Below, piece by piece: positions 25,551-37,844 of a DNA stretch of 64,000 bases. Origin of the DNA: Calliopsis andreniformis (Eukaryota > Arthropoda > Insecta > Hymenoptera > Andrenidae); assembly GCF_051401765.1 (NCBI RefSeq), contig NW_027480438.1:7192001-7256000 (forward strand), given 5' to 3'. The notes beneath the pieces were generated by a model. The model did no database searches and had not been told where the DNA came from. It saw nothing but the letters and a program-made list of their open reading frames with translations. Numbering within the stretch: position 1 is the stretch's first letter; each line of letters starts with the position of its first letter. The translations under genes and the position numbers were made by a program.

Positions 25551-27829
25551 AATCTGCAATCTTCAAATCTCTATCCACAAACAACAATTCTCATCACTCA
25601 ACCCTCAACACTCAGTCTTGAATCCTCAATCCTCAGTCCTCAATCCCCAAACCTCATTCTTCAATCCTCAATACCCAATCCTCAATCTTCAATCCTCAAT
25701 CCTCAATCCTCAATTCTCAATCCTCAATCCTCAATCCTCAGACCCCAAACAGCAATAGTCAACCCTCAGTCCTCGTCCTCAATCCACAACCATCAATCCT
25801 CAATCTTCAATCTTCAATCATCAATATTCAATCTTCAGTCCTCAGTCCTCAATCCTCAATCCTCAATGTTCAATCCTCAATGTTCAATCCGCAATACCCA
25901 ATCCTCAATCTTCTATCCGCAATCCTCAATCCTCAATCCTCAATCCTCAATCCTCAATCCTCAATCTTCAATCCTCAATACTCAATCTTCAATCCTCAAT
26001 ACTCAATCCTCAATCCTCAATCCTCATTATTCAATCCTCAACACCCAATCCTCAATCTTCAATCCCCAATCCTCAATCCTCAATCCTCAGTCCACAAACC
26101 CCAATCCTGAATCCACAATCCTGAACGCTCAATCTTCAGCCCTCGGACCTCAACAATCTGTTGTGAATCATCAATCTTCAATAGAATATCCTCAATTCAC
26201 AGGTTTCAATACTCAATACTCAGCATGCAATCTTCAAATCTCTATCCACAAACATCAGTTCTCATCACTCAACCCTGAACGCTCAGACCTCAATGTTCAA
26301 TCCTCAATCCTCAATTCTCAATCTTCAATCCTCAACACTGAACCTTCAATCCTCAATCCTCAATACTCAATCCTCAATCCTCAATCCTCAGTAACCAATC
26401 CTCAATCTTCAATACTCAATCGTCATTCCTCAGTCCTCAATCCTCAACCCTCAATCCTCGTTCCTCAAACCTCAATCCTCAACCCTCAGTCCTCATCCTC
26501 AATTCTCAATCCTCAATCCTCAATCCTCAATCCTCAATCTTCAATCCTCAAGAATCAATCTCCAATCCTAGATCCTCAACCCCCAATCTTCAATCCTTAA
26601 TCCTCAATCTTCAATCCTCAATACCCAGTACTCAACCTTCAATCCTCAATGCTCAATCCTCAATCCTCAATCCTCAGTCCTCAATCCTCAATCCTCAACC
26701 CTCAAACCTCAATCCTCAACCGTCTGTCCTCGTGCTCAATAGTCAACACTCAATCCTCAATCCTCAATCTTCAATCCTCAATACTCAATATTCAATACTC
26801 AATCCTCAATCTTCAATCCTCAATCTTCTATCCTCAATCCTCAATCCTCAATCCTCAATCCTCAATCCTCAATCCTCAATCCTCAATCCTCATTCTTCAA
26901 TCCTCAATACCCAATCCTCAATCTTCAATACTCAATCCTCAATCCTCAATCCTCAATCCTCAATCTTCAACCCTCAATCCTCAATTCTCAATCCTCAATC
27001 CTCAATCTTCAGTCCTCTCTCCTCAAACCTCAATCCTGAATCCTCAATCCTGAATCCTCAAGCTTCAGCCCTCAGTCCTCAACAATCAGTTGTCAATATT
27101 CAATCCTCAATAGAATATCATCAATTCACAGTTTTCAATACTCAATACTCAATACTCAATCTGCAATCTTCAAATCTCTATCCACAAACATCAATTCTCA
27201 TCATTCAACACTCAACACTCAGTCCCCAATCCTCAATATTCAATCCTCAATCCTCAATCCTCAATCCACAATCCTCAACCTTCAATCCTCAATACTCAAT
27301 CTTCAATCCTCAATACCCAAACCTCAATCTTCAACCCTCAATCCTCAATCCTCAATTCTCAATCCTCAATCCTCAGTCCTCAGTCCTCAAGCCTCAATCC
27401 TCAAACCTCAGCCCTCATCCTCAATCCTCAATCCACAATCCTCAATTCTCAATCTTCAATCCTCAATTATCAATCTTCAATCCTCAATGCTCAGTCCTCA
27501 AATTTCAATTCTGAATCCTCAATCCGGAACCCTCAATCTTCAGCCCTCAGTCCACAACAATCAGTTGTCAATCCTCAATCATCAACAGAATATACTCAAT
27601 TCACAGTTTTCAATACTCAATACTCAGTCTGCAATCTTCAAATCTCTATCCACAAACATCAATTCCCATCACTCAACCCTCAACACTCAGTCCTCAATGT
27701 TCAATCCTCAATCCTCAATTCTCAAACTTCAATCCTCAATGCTGAAATTTCAATCCTCAATCCTTAATCCTCAGTCCTCAATCCTCAATCCTCAATCTTA
27801 ATCTTCAATCCTCAGTACTCAATCTTCAA
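25551..27829 (+). repeat. Mosaic satellite segment
   Basis: No gene. Cores at 26184 (ATCCTC type with ACAGGTT), 27113 (main type, one unit longer) and 27588 (ATACTC type). Around 26540 to 26590 it carries AGAATCAATCTCC and TCCTAGATCC, a landmark that recurs near 37158, 42449, 43308, 56790 and 59886. From about 27310 it follows the arrangement of 17000 to 17170 and then block C. Confidence 0.7.
26134..26286 (+). repeat. 153-bp core, ATCCTC subclass (exemplar)
   Basis: The centre reads GAATATCCTCAATTC (or the GCATATCC form). Several copies read ACAGGTT instead of ACAGTTT, and CCTGAACGCTCAGACC often follows. Ten copies, anchored at 26184, 29947, 30451, 33503, 34056, 34944, 35908, 36433, 42079 and 44439, all between 26 and 45 kb. 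The copy at 34944 has lost one T in the ACAGTTT unit and is 152 bp. The ATCC start of the centre is shared with the hairpin core of domain 2. Confidence 0.84.
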
Positions 27830-28604
27830 TCCTCAATCGTCAATCCTCAATCCTCTATCCTCAATCTTCAATCCTCAATACTCAATCTTCAATCCTCAAT
27901 CCTCAATCCTCAATCCTCAATCCTCAATCTTAATCTTCAATCCTCAGTACTCAATCTTCAATCCTCAATCCCCAATCCTCAATCCTCAATCCTCAATCTT
28001 CAATCCTCAATACTCAATCTTGAATCCTCAATCCTCAATCCTCAATCCTCAATCCTCAATCCTCAATCCTCAATCTTCAATCCTCAATCCTCAATACTCA
28101 ATCTTCAATCCTCAATCCTCAATACTCAAAACTCAATCCTCATTATTCAATCCGCAATACCCAATCCTCAATCTTCAATCCTCAATCCTCAATTCTCAAT
28201 CCTCAATCTTCAATCCTCAATACTCAATCTTGAATCCTCAATCCTCAATCCTCAATCCTCTATCCTCAATCTTCAATCCTCAATACTCAATCTTCAATCC
28301 TCAATCCTCAATCCTCAATCCTCAATCCTCAATCCTCAATCTTAATCTTCAATCCTCAGTACTCAATCTTCAATCCTCAATCCCCAATCCTCAATCCTCA
28401 ATCCACAATCCTCACCCTTCAATACCCAATCCTCAATCTTCAATCCTCAATCCTCGATCCTCAATTCTCGGTCCTCAATCCTCTGTCCTTAGTCCTCAAA
28501 CCTCAATCCTCAACCCTCAGCCCTCATCCTCAATCCTCAATCCTCAATCCTCAATCCTCAATCTTCAATCCTCAATACTCAATCTTCAATCCTCAATCCT
28601 CAGT

Positions 28605-28640
28605 CCTCTTTAATCAATATCCAATCCTAGATCCTCAATC
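28605..28640 (+). repeat. TTTAATCAATATCC / CCTAGATCC landmark (exemplar)
   Basis: A rare module with CTCTTTAATCAATATCC followed by CCTAGATCC. It recurs near 31578, 32178, 38513 and 45823, always followed by CCCCAATCCTCAATCCTTAG and a TCAGGCCTCG landmark. A sister form with AATCAATCTCC occurs near 26552, 37158, 42449, 43308, 56790 and 59886. It is useful for tracing block relationships. Confidence 0.8.
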
Positions 28641-28878
28641 CCCAATCCTCAATCCTTAGTCCTCAATCTTCAGTCCTCAATCCCCAGTCCTCAATCTTCA
28701 ATCCTCAATGCTCAATCCTCAATCCTCAATCCTCAGTCCTCAATCCTCAATCCTCAAACCTCAATCCTCAACCGTCAGGCCTCGTCCTCAATCCTCAACC
28801 CTCAATCCTCAATCCACAATCTTCAATCCCCAATACTCAATATTCAATCCTCAATCCTCTATACCCAATCCTCAGTCT

Positions 28879-28948
28879 TCAATCCTCAATCCTCAATCCT
28901 CAATCCTCAATCCTCAATCCTCAATCCTCAATCCTCAATCCTCAATCC
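28879..28948 (+). repeat. Plain run of ten perfect 7-mers, length-variable between copies
   Basis: Ten uninterrupted TCAATCC units lie here, between CAGTCT on the left and TCGGTCC on the right. The corresponding run in the copy near 31848 has seven units, one of them TCAGTCC; the run at 32449 to 32504 has eight. This is direct evidence of copy-number change by whole units in plain runs. Confidence 0.88.
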
Positions 28949-30656
28949 TCGGTCCTCAAACCTCAATCCTGAATCCTCATCCCTGAATCCTCAATCTGCA
29001 GCCCTCAGTCCTCAACAATCAGTGGTCAATCCTCAATCCTCAATAGAATATCATGAATTCACAGTTTTCAATACTCAATACTCAACCTGCAATCTTCAAA
29101 TCTCTATCCACAAACATCAATTCTCATCACTCAACCCTGAACGCTCAGACCTGAATTATCAATCCTCAATCCTCAATTCTCAATCTTCAATCCTCAATCC
29201 TCAATCCTCAGTCCTCAATCCTCAGTCCTCAATCCTCAATCCTCAACCATCAAACCTCAATCCTCAACCGTCAGTCCTCGTCCTCAATCGTCAACACTCA
29301 ATCCTCAATCCTCAATCTTCAATCCTCAATACTCAATATTCAATACTCAATCCTCAATCTTCAATCCTCAATCTACAATCCTCAATCCTCAATCCTCAAT
29401 CCTCAATCCTCAATCCTCAATCCTCAATCCTCAATCCTCATTCTTCAATCCTCAATACCCAATCCTCAATCTTCAATCCTCAATCCTCAATCCTCAATCC
29501 TCAATCCTCAATCCTCAATCCGCAATCTTCAATCCTCAATACACAATATCCAATCCTCAATCCTCAATCCTCAATCCTCAATCCTCAATCCTCATTCTTC
29601 AATCGTCAACACCCAATCCTCAATCTTCAATCCTGAATCCTGAATCCTCAATTCTCAATCCTCAATCCTCAATCCTCGGACCTCAAACATACATACTCAA
29701 CCCTCAGTCCTCGTCCTCAATCCACAACCCTCAATCCTCGATCCTCAATCTTCAATCATCAATATTCAATCTTCAATCCACAATCCTCAATCCTCAATAC
29801 TCAATCCTCAATCCTCAATGTTCTATCCTCAATACGCAATCCTCAACCTTCAATCCTCAATCCTCAATCCTGAATCCACAATCCTGAACGCTCAATCTTC
29901 AGCCCTCAGACCTCAACAATCAGTTGTGAATCCTCAATCCTCAATAGAATATCCTCAATTCACAGGTTTCAATACTCAATGCTCAGCATGCAATCTTCAA
30001 ATCTCTATCCACAAACATCAATTCTCATCACTCAACCCTCAACACTCAGTCCCCAATCCTCAATCTTCAGACCTCAATCCTCAATCCTCAATCCTCAATC
30101 CTCAGTCTTCAATCCTCAATACTCATTCTTCAATCCTCAATCCTCAATCCTCGGTCCTCAATTCTCAATCGTCAATCTCCAATCCTGAATACTCAATCTT
30201 CAATCCTCAATCCTCAGTCCTCAATCCTCAATCCTCAATCCTCATTCTTCAATCCTCAATACCCAATCCTCAATCTTCAATCCTCAATACTCAATCTGCA
30301 ATCTTCAATCCTCAATCCTCAATCCTCAATCCTCATTCTCCAATCCTCAATCCTCAGTCCTCAAACCTCAATTCTGAATCCTCAATCCTGCATCCTCAAT
30401 CTTCAGACCTCAGTCCTCAACAATCAGTTGTCAATCCTCAATGCCCAATAGAATATCCTCAATTCACAGTTTTCAATACTCAGTACTCAATCTGCAATCT
30501 TCAAATCTCTGTCCACAAACATCAATTCTCATCACTCAACCCTGAACGCTCAGACCTCAATGTTCAATCCTCAATCCTCAATTCTCAATCTTCAATCCTC
30601 AATACTGAACCTTCAATCCTCAATCCTCAATCCTCAATCCTCAATCCTCAATCCTC

Positions 30657-30669
30657 ATTACTCAGTAAT
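30657..30669. repeat. 13-bp palindrome ATTACTCAGTAAT, copy 1
   Basis: ATTACT and AGTAAT are perfect 6-base arms around a single central C. It lies about 90 bases downstream of the 153-bp core anchored at 30451, after a CTGAACC module. Confidence 0.82.
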
Positions 30670-30798
30670 CAATCCTTAATCTTCAATACTCAATCGTCAA
30701 TCTTCAATCCTCAATACTCAATCTTCAATCCTCAATCCGCAATCCTCAATCCTCAATCCTCATTCTTCAATCCTCTATACCCAATCCTCAATCTTCAA

Positions 30799-32143
30799 TC
30801 CTCAATCGTCAATCCTCAATCCTCTGTCCTCAATCTTCAATCCTCAATACTCAATCTTCAATCCTCAATCCTCAATCCTCAATCCTCAATCCTCAATCTT
30901 AATCTTCAATCCTCAGTACTCAATCTTCAATCCTCAATCCCCAATCCTCAATCCTCAATCCTCAATCTTCAATCCTCAATACTCAATCTTGAATCCTCAA
31001 TCCTCAATCCTCAATCCTCAATCCTCAATCCTCAATCCTCAATCTTCAATCCTCAATCCTCAATACTCAATCTTCAATCCTCAATCCTCAATACTCAAAA
31101 CTCAATCCTCATTATTCAATCCGCAATACCCAATCCTCAATCTTCAATCCTCAATCCTCAATTCTCAATCCTCAATCTTCAATCCTCAATACTCAATCTT
31201 GAATCCTCAATCCTCAATCCTCAATCCTCTATCCTCAATCTTCAATCCACAATACTCAATCTTCAATCCTCAATCCTCAATCCTCAATCCTCAGTCCTCA
31301 ATCCTCAATCTTAATCTTCAATCCTCAGTACTCAATCTTCAATCCTCAATCCCCAATCCTCAATCCTCAATCCACAATCCTCACCCTTCAATACCCAATC
31401 CTCAATCTTCAATCCTCAATCCTCGATCCACAATTCTCAATCCTCAATCCTCTGTCCTTAGTCCTCAAACCTCAATCCTCAACCCTCAGCCCTCATCCTC
31501 AATCCTCAATCCTCAATCCTCAATCCTCAATCTTCAATCCTCAATAGTCAATCTTCAATCCTCAATCCTCAGTCCTCTTTAATCAATATCCAATCCTAGA
31601 TCCTCAATCCCCAATCCTCAATCCTTAGACCTCAATCTTCAGTCCTCAATCCCCAGTCCTCAATCTTCAATCCTCAATGCTCAATCCTCAATCCTCAATC
31701 CTCAGTCCTCAATCCTCAATCCTCAAACCTCAATCCTCAACCGTCAGGCCTCGTCCTCAATCCTCAACCCTCAATCCTCAATCCACAATCTTCAATCCTC
31801 AATACTCAATATTCAATCCTCAATCCTCAATACCCAATCCTCAGTCTTCAATCCTCAATCCTCAATCCTCAGTCCTCAATCCTCAATCCTCAATCCTCGG
31901 TCCTCAAACCTCAATCCTGAATCCTCAACCCTGAATCCTCAATCTGCAGCCCTCAGTCCTCAACAATCAGTGGTCAATCCTCAATCCTCAATAGAATATC
32001 ATGAATTCACAGTTTTCAATACTCAATACTCAACCTGCAATCTTCAAATCTCTATCCACAAACATCAATTCTCATCACTCAACCCTGAACGCTCAGACCT
32101 GAATTATCAATTCTCAATCCTCAATTCTCAATCTTCAATCCTC
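30799..32143 (+). repeat. 2.97-kb displaced duplication, right copy
   Basis: Partner of 27830 to 29195. It reads CTGTCC near 30824 where the partner has CTATCC. It contains TTTAATCAATATCC near 31578 and the CATGA core at 31994. It ends at a plain run before a second TTTAATC landmark near 32178, only about 600 bases after the first, which marks a 601-base displaced repeat. Confidence 0.82.
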
Positions 32144-32159
32144 AATCCTCAATCCTCAA

Positions 32160-33912
32160 TCCTCAATCCTCAGTCCTCTTTAATCAATATCCAATCCTAG
32201 ATCCTCAATCCCCAATCCTCAATCCTTAGTCCTCAATCTTCAGTCCTCAATCCCCAGTCCTCAATCTTCAATCCTCAATGCTCAATCCTCAATCCTCAAT
32301 CCTCAGTCCTCAATCCTCAATCCTCAAACCTCAATCCTCAACCGTCAGGCCTCGTCCTCAATCCTCAACCCTCAATCCTCAATCCACAATCTTCAATCCC
32401 CAATACTCAATATTCAATCCTCAATCCTCTATACCCAATCCTCAGTCTTCAATCCTCAATCCTCAATCCTCAATCCTCAATCCTCAATCCTCAATCCTCA
32501 ATCCTCGGTCCTCAAACCTCAATCCTGAATCCTCATCCCTGAATCCTCAATCTGCAGCCCTCAGTCCTCAACAATCAGTGGTCAATCCTCAATCCTCAAT
32601 AGAATATCATGAATTCACAGTTTTCAATACTCAATACTCAACCTGCAATCTTCAAATCTCTATCCACAAACATCAATTCTCATCACTCAACCCTGAACGC
32701 TCAGACCTGAATTATCAATCCTCAATCCTCAATTCTCAATCTTCAATCCTCAATCCTCAATCCTCAATCCTCAATCCTCAGTCCGCAATCCTCAATCCTC
32801 AACCATCAAACCTCAATCCTCAACCGTCAGTCCTCGTCCTCAATCGTCAACACTCAATCCTCAATCCTCAATCTTCAATCCTCAATACTCAATATTCAAT
32901 ACTCAATCCTCAATCTTCAATCCTCAATCTACAATCCTCAATCCTCAATCCTCAATCCTCAATCCTCAATCCTCAATCCTCAATCCTCAATCCTCATTCT
33001 TCAATCCTCAATACCCAATCCTCAATCTTCAATCCTCAATCCTCAATCCTCAATCCTCAATCCTCAATCCTCAATCCGCAATCTTCAATCCTCAATACAC
33101 AATATCCAATCCTCAATCCTCAATCCTCAATCCTCAATCCTCAATCCTCATTCTTCAATCGTCAACACCCAATCCTCAATCTTCAATCCTGAATCCTGAA
33201 TCCTCAATTCTCAATCCACAATCCTCAATCCTCGGACCTCAAACATCAATACTCAACCCTCAGTCCTCGTCCTCAATCCACAACCCTCAATCCTCGATCC
33301 TCAATCTTCAATCATCAATATTCAATCTTCAATCCACAATCCTCAATCCTCAATACTCAATCCTCAATCCTCAATGTTCTATCCTCAATACGCAATCCTC
33401 AACCATCAATCCTCAATCCTCAATCCTGAATCCACAATCCTGAACGCTCAATCTTCAGCCCTCAGACCTCAACAATCAGTTGTGAATCCTCAATCCTCAA
33501 TAGAATATCCTCAATTCACAGGTTTCAATACTCAATGCTCAGCATGCAATCTTCAAATCTCTATCCACAAACATCAATTCTCATCACTCAACCCTCAACA
33601 CTCAGTCCCCAATCCTCAATCTTCAGACCTCAATCCTCAATCCTCAATCCTCAATCCTCAGTCTTCAATCCTCAATACTCATTCTTCAATCCTCAATCCT
33701 CAATCCTCGGTCCTCAATTCTCAATCGTCAATCTCCAATCCTGAATACTCACTCTTCAATCCTCAATCCTCAGTCCTCAATCCTCAATCCTCAATCCTCA
33801 TTCTTCAATCCTCAATACCCAATCCTCAATCTTCAATCCTCAATACTCAATCTGCAATCTTCAATCCTCAATCCTCAATCCTCAATCCTCATTCTCCAAT
33901 CCTCAATCCTCA
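32160..33912 (+). repeat. 3.57-kb displaced duplication, right copy
   Basis: Partner of 28590 to 30356, with cores at 32602 and 33503. Differences include AAACATCAATAC near 33241 (AAACATACATAC in the left copy) and CAACCATC near 33402 (CAACCTTC). The match ends after CATTCTCCAATCC. Confidence 0.82.
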
Positions 33913-33964
33913 ATCCTCAATCTTCAATCCTCAATACACAATTTTCAATCCTCAATCCTCAGTT

Positions 33965-34585
33965 CTCAAACCTCAATTCTGAATCCTCAATCCTGAATCC
34001 TCAATCTTCAGCCCTCAGTCCTCCACATTCTGTTGTCAATCCTCAATCCTCAATAGCATATCCTCAATTCACAGTTTTCAATACTCAATACTCAATCTGC
34101 AATCTTCAAATCTCTATCCAGAAACATCAATTCTCATCACTCAACCCTCAACACTCAGTACTCAATGTTCAATCCTCAATCCTCAATTCTGAATCTTCAA
34201 TCCTCAATACTGAATGTTCAATCCTCAGTCCTCAATCCTCAATCCTCAATCCTCAATCCTCAATCCTCAATCCTCAATCCTCAATCCCCAATCCTCAATC
34301 CTCAACCTTCAATCCTCAATGTTCAATCCTCAATACCCAATCCTCAGTCTTCAATCCTCAATCCTCAATACTCAGTCCTCAATCCTTTATCCTCAATCCT
34401 CAGTCCTCAAACCTCAATCCTGAATCCTCAATCCTGAATCCTCAATCTTCAGCCCTCAGTCCTCAACAATCAGTGGTCAATCCTCAATCCTCAATAGAAT
34501 ATCATGAATTCACAGTTTTCAATACTCTATACTCAACCTGCATTCTTCAAATCTCTATCCACAAACATCAATTCTCATCACTCAA
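33965..34585 (+). repeat. 2.38-kb displaced duplication, left copy
   Basis: Matches 36342 to 36948 at displacement 2377, then 2363 (two 7-mers fewer in the plain run near 34235). It is marked by the variant CTCCACATTCTGTTGTC in the core at 34056 and by CTGCATTCTTC after the CATGA core at 34497; both rare variants recur at 36433 and 36860. Confidence 0.84.
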
Positions 34586-35602
34586 CCCTCAACTCTCAGT
34601 CCCCAATCCTCAACATTCAATCCTCAATCCTCAATCCTCAATCCACAATCCTCAACCTTCAGTCCTCAATACCCAATCCTCAATCTTCAATCCTCAATAC
34701 TCAATCCTCAATTCTCAATCCTCAATCCTCTGTCCTTAGTCCTCAAACCTCAATCCTGAACCCTCTGACCTCATCCTCAATCCTCAATCCTCAACCCACA
34801 ATCCTCAATGATCAATCCTCAATACTCAATCTTCAATCCTCAATCCTCAGTCCTCAAACCTCAATACTGAATCCTCAATCCTGAATCCTCAATCTTCAGC
34901 CCTCAGCCCTCAACGTTCAGTTGTCAATCCTCAATCCTCAATAGAATATCCTTAATTCACAGTTTCAATACTCAGTACTCAATCTGCAATCTTCAAATCT
35001 CTATCCAGAAACATCAATTCTCATCACTCAACCCTCAACACTCAGTACTCAATGTTCAATCCTCAATCCTCAATTCTGAATCTTCAATCCTCAATACTGA
35101 ATCTTCAATCCTCAATCCTCAACCCTCAATCCTCAATCCTCAATCCTCACTCCTCAATCCTCAATCCTCAATCCTCAATCCTCAATCCTCAATCTTCAGT
35201 CCTCAATACTCAATCTTCAATCCTCAATACTCAATCCTCAATCCTCATTCCTCAATCCTCATTCTTCAATACTCAATACCCAATCCTCAATCTTCAATCC
35301 TCAATCCTCAATTACCAATTCTCAATGCTCTATCCTCAGACCTCAAACATCAATATTCAACCCTCAGTCATCGTCCTCAATCCACAACCCTCTATCCTCA
35401 ACCCTCAATCTTCAATCATCAATATTCAATCTTCAATCCTCAATCCTCAACCCTCAATCCTCAATCCTCAATACTCAATCTTCACTCCTCAATCCTCAAT
35501 CCTCAATCCTCAATGTTCAATCCTCAATACCCAATCCTCAGTCTTCAATCCTCAATACTGAACCTTCAATCCTCAATCCTCAATCCTCAATCCTCAATCC
35601 TC

Positions 35603-35615
35603 ATTACTCAGTAAT
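35603..35615. repeat. 13-bp palindrome, copy 2
   Basis: Identical to the one at 30657, with the same flanks (CTGAACC module before, CCTTAATC after). Here no standard core directly precedes it. Confidence 0.82.
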
Positions 35616-36106
35616 CAATCCTTAATCTTCAATACTCAATCGTCAATCTTCAATCCTCAATACTCAATCTTCAATCCTCAATCCGCAATCCTCAATCCTC
35701 AATCCTCAATCCTCAATCCTCAATCCTGAATCCTCAATCCTCAATCCTCAATCCTCAATCCCCAATCCGCAATCTTCAATCCTCAATACTCAATCTTCAA
35801 ACCTCAAACCTCAGTCCTCAAACATCAATTCTGAATCCTCAATCCTGCATCCTCAAGCTTCAGCCCTCAGTCCTCAACAATCAGTTGTCAATCCTCAATC
35901 CGCAATAGAATATCCTCAATTCACAGTTTTCAATACTCAATACTCAATCTGCAATCTTCAAATCCTTATCCACACACATCAATTCTCATCACTCAAACCT
36001 GAACGCTCAGTCCTCAATGTTCAATCCTCAATCTTCAATTCTCAATCTTCAATCCTCAATACTGAACCTTCAATCCTCAATCCTCAATCCTCAATCCTCA
36101 ATCCTC

Positions 36107-36119
36107 ATTACTCAGTAAT
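36107..36119. repeat. 13-bp palindrome, copy 3
   Basis: Identical sequence, 504 bases (72 units) after copy 2 and downstream of the core at 35908. Confidence 0.82.
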
Positions 36120-36341
36120 CAATCCTTAATCTTCAATACTCAATCGTCAATCTTCAATCCTCAATACTCAATCTTCAATCCTCAATCCGCAATCCTCAAT
36201 CCTCAATCCTCATTCTTCAATCCTCTATACACAATACTCAATCTTCAATCCTCAATCGTCAATCCTCAATCCTCAATCCTCAATCCTCAATCCTCAATCT
36301 TCAATCCTCAATACTCAATTTTCAATCCTCAATCCTCAGTC

Positions 36342-36948
36342 CTCAAACCTCAATTCTGAATCCTCAATCCTGAATCCTCAATCTTCAGCCCTCAGTCCTC
36401 CACATTCTGTTGTCAATCCTCAATCCTCAATAGCATATCCTCAATTCACAGTTTTCAATACTCAATACTCAATCTGCAATCTTCAAATCTCTATCCAGAA
36501 ACATCAATTCTCATCACTCAACCCTCAACACTCAGTACTCAATGTTCAATCCTCAATCCTCAATTCTGAATCTTCAATCCTCAATACTGAATGTTCAATC
36601 CTCAATCCTCAATCCTCAATCCTCAATCCTCAATCCTCAATCCTCAATCCCCAATCCTCAATCCTCAACCTTCAATCCTCAATGCTCAATCCTCAATACC
36701 CAATCCTCAGTCTTCAATCCTCAATCCTCAATACTCAGTCCTCAATCCTCAATCCTCAATCCTCAGTCCTCAAACCTCAATCCTGAATCCTCAATCCTGA
36801 ATCCTCAATCTTCAGCCCTCAGTCCTCAACAATCAGTGGTCAATCCTCAATCCTCAATAGAATATCATGAATTCACAGTTTTCAATACTCTATACTCAAC
36901 CTGCATTCTTCAAATCTCTATCCACAAACATCAATTCTCATCACTCAA
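36342..36948 (+). repeat. 2.38-kb displaced duplication, right copy
   Basis: Partner of 33965 to 34585, with cores at 36433 and 36860. It diverges where this copy reads CAACTCTGAACGCTC and the other reads CAACCCTCAACTCTC. Confidence 0.83.
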
Positions 36949-37844
36949 CTCTGAACGCTCAGACCTCAATGTTCAATTCAAAATCCTCAATTCACAATCT
37001 TCAATCCTCAATACTGAACCTTCAATCCTCAATACTCAATCCTCAATCCTCAATCCTCAATCCTCGTTCCTCAAACCTCAATCCTCAACCCTCAGTCCTC
37101 ATCCTCAATTCTCAATTCTCAATCCTTAATCCTCAATCCTCAATCTTCAATCCTCAATAATCAATCTCCAATCCTAGATCCTCAATCCCCAATCTTCAAT
37201 CCTTAATCCTGAATCTTCAATCCTCAATCCCCAGTCCTCAATCTTCAATCCTCAATGCTCAATCCTCAATCTTCAATCCTCAGTCCTCAATCCTCAATCC
37301 TCAATCCTCAATCCTCAATCCTCATTCTTCAATCCTCAATACACAATCCTCAATCTTCAATCCTCAATCCTCAATCCTCAATCCTCAATCCTCAATCCTC
37401 AATCCCCAATCTTCAATCCTCAATCCTCAATCCTCAATCCTCAATCCTCAATCCTCAATCCTCAATCCTCAATCCTCAGTCCTCATTCTTCAATCCTCAA
37501 TACCCAATCCTCAATCTTCAATCCTCAATCCTCAATCCTCAATCCTCAATCCTCAATCCTCAATCCTCAATCTTCAATCCTCAATACACAATATCCAATC
37601 CTCAATCCTCAATTCTCAATCCTCAATCCTCAATCCTCATTCTTCAACCCTCAACACCCAATCATCAATCTTCAATCCTCAATCCTCATTCCTCAATTCT
37701 CAATCCTCAATCCTCAATCCTCGGACCTCAAACATCAATACTCAACCCTCAGTCCTCGTCCTCAATCCACAACCCTCAATCCTCGACCCTCAATCTTCAA
37801 TCATCAATATTCAATCTTCAATCCTCAATCCTCAACCCTCAATC
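36949..37844 (+). repeat. 7-mer-rich satellite segment
   Basis: No gene and no core. Long plain runs alternate with CAATACCC and CAATACAC modules. One AATAATCAATCTCC and TCCTAGATCC landmark lies near 37158, and one TCGTCC landmark near 37757. Nothing else is visible. Confidence 0.72.

Larger units (their letters stand above)
27830..29195 (+). repeat. 2.97-kb displaced duplication, left copy
   Basis: Matches 30799 to 32143 at displacement 2969, then 2948 after a difference of exactly three 7-mers in the plain run at 28879 to 28948. It contains the TTTAATCAATATCC landmark near 28610 and the CATGA core at 29046 followed by CTGAATTATCAATC. Confidence 0.83.
28590..30356 (+). repeat. 3.57-kb displaced duplication, left copy (overlaps the 2.97-kb one)
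   Basis: Matches about 32160 to 33912 at displacement 3570, then 3556 (two 7-mers fewer). It spans cores 29046 and 29947, partnered by 32602 and 33503. The overlap with the 2.97-kb duplication means the part from 28590 to 29195 exists three times in 4 kb. Confidence 0.83.
34586..36341 (+). repeat. Mosaic satellite segment
   Basis: No gene. Cores at 34944 (one base short) and 35908. It carries the 13-bp palindrome at 35603, which recurs 504 bases later (72 units of 7) at 36107 together with its flanks. The remainder is plain 7-mers and CAATACCC modules. Confidence 0.72.

Noticed and set aside
29818..31314. 498-codon open frame that could suggest a repetitive structural or ice-binding protein
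   Set aside because: There is no signal peptide, no non-repeat domain and no frame preference; its duplicates are broken or fused at random by unit gains and one-base slips.
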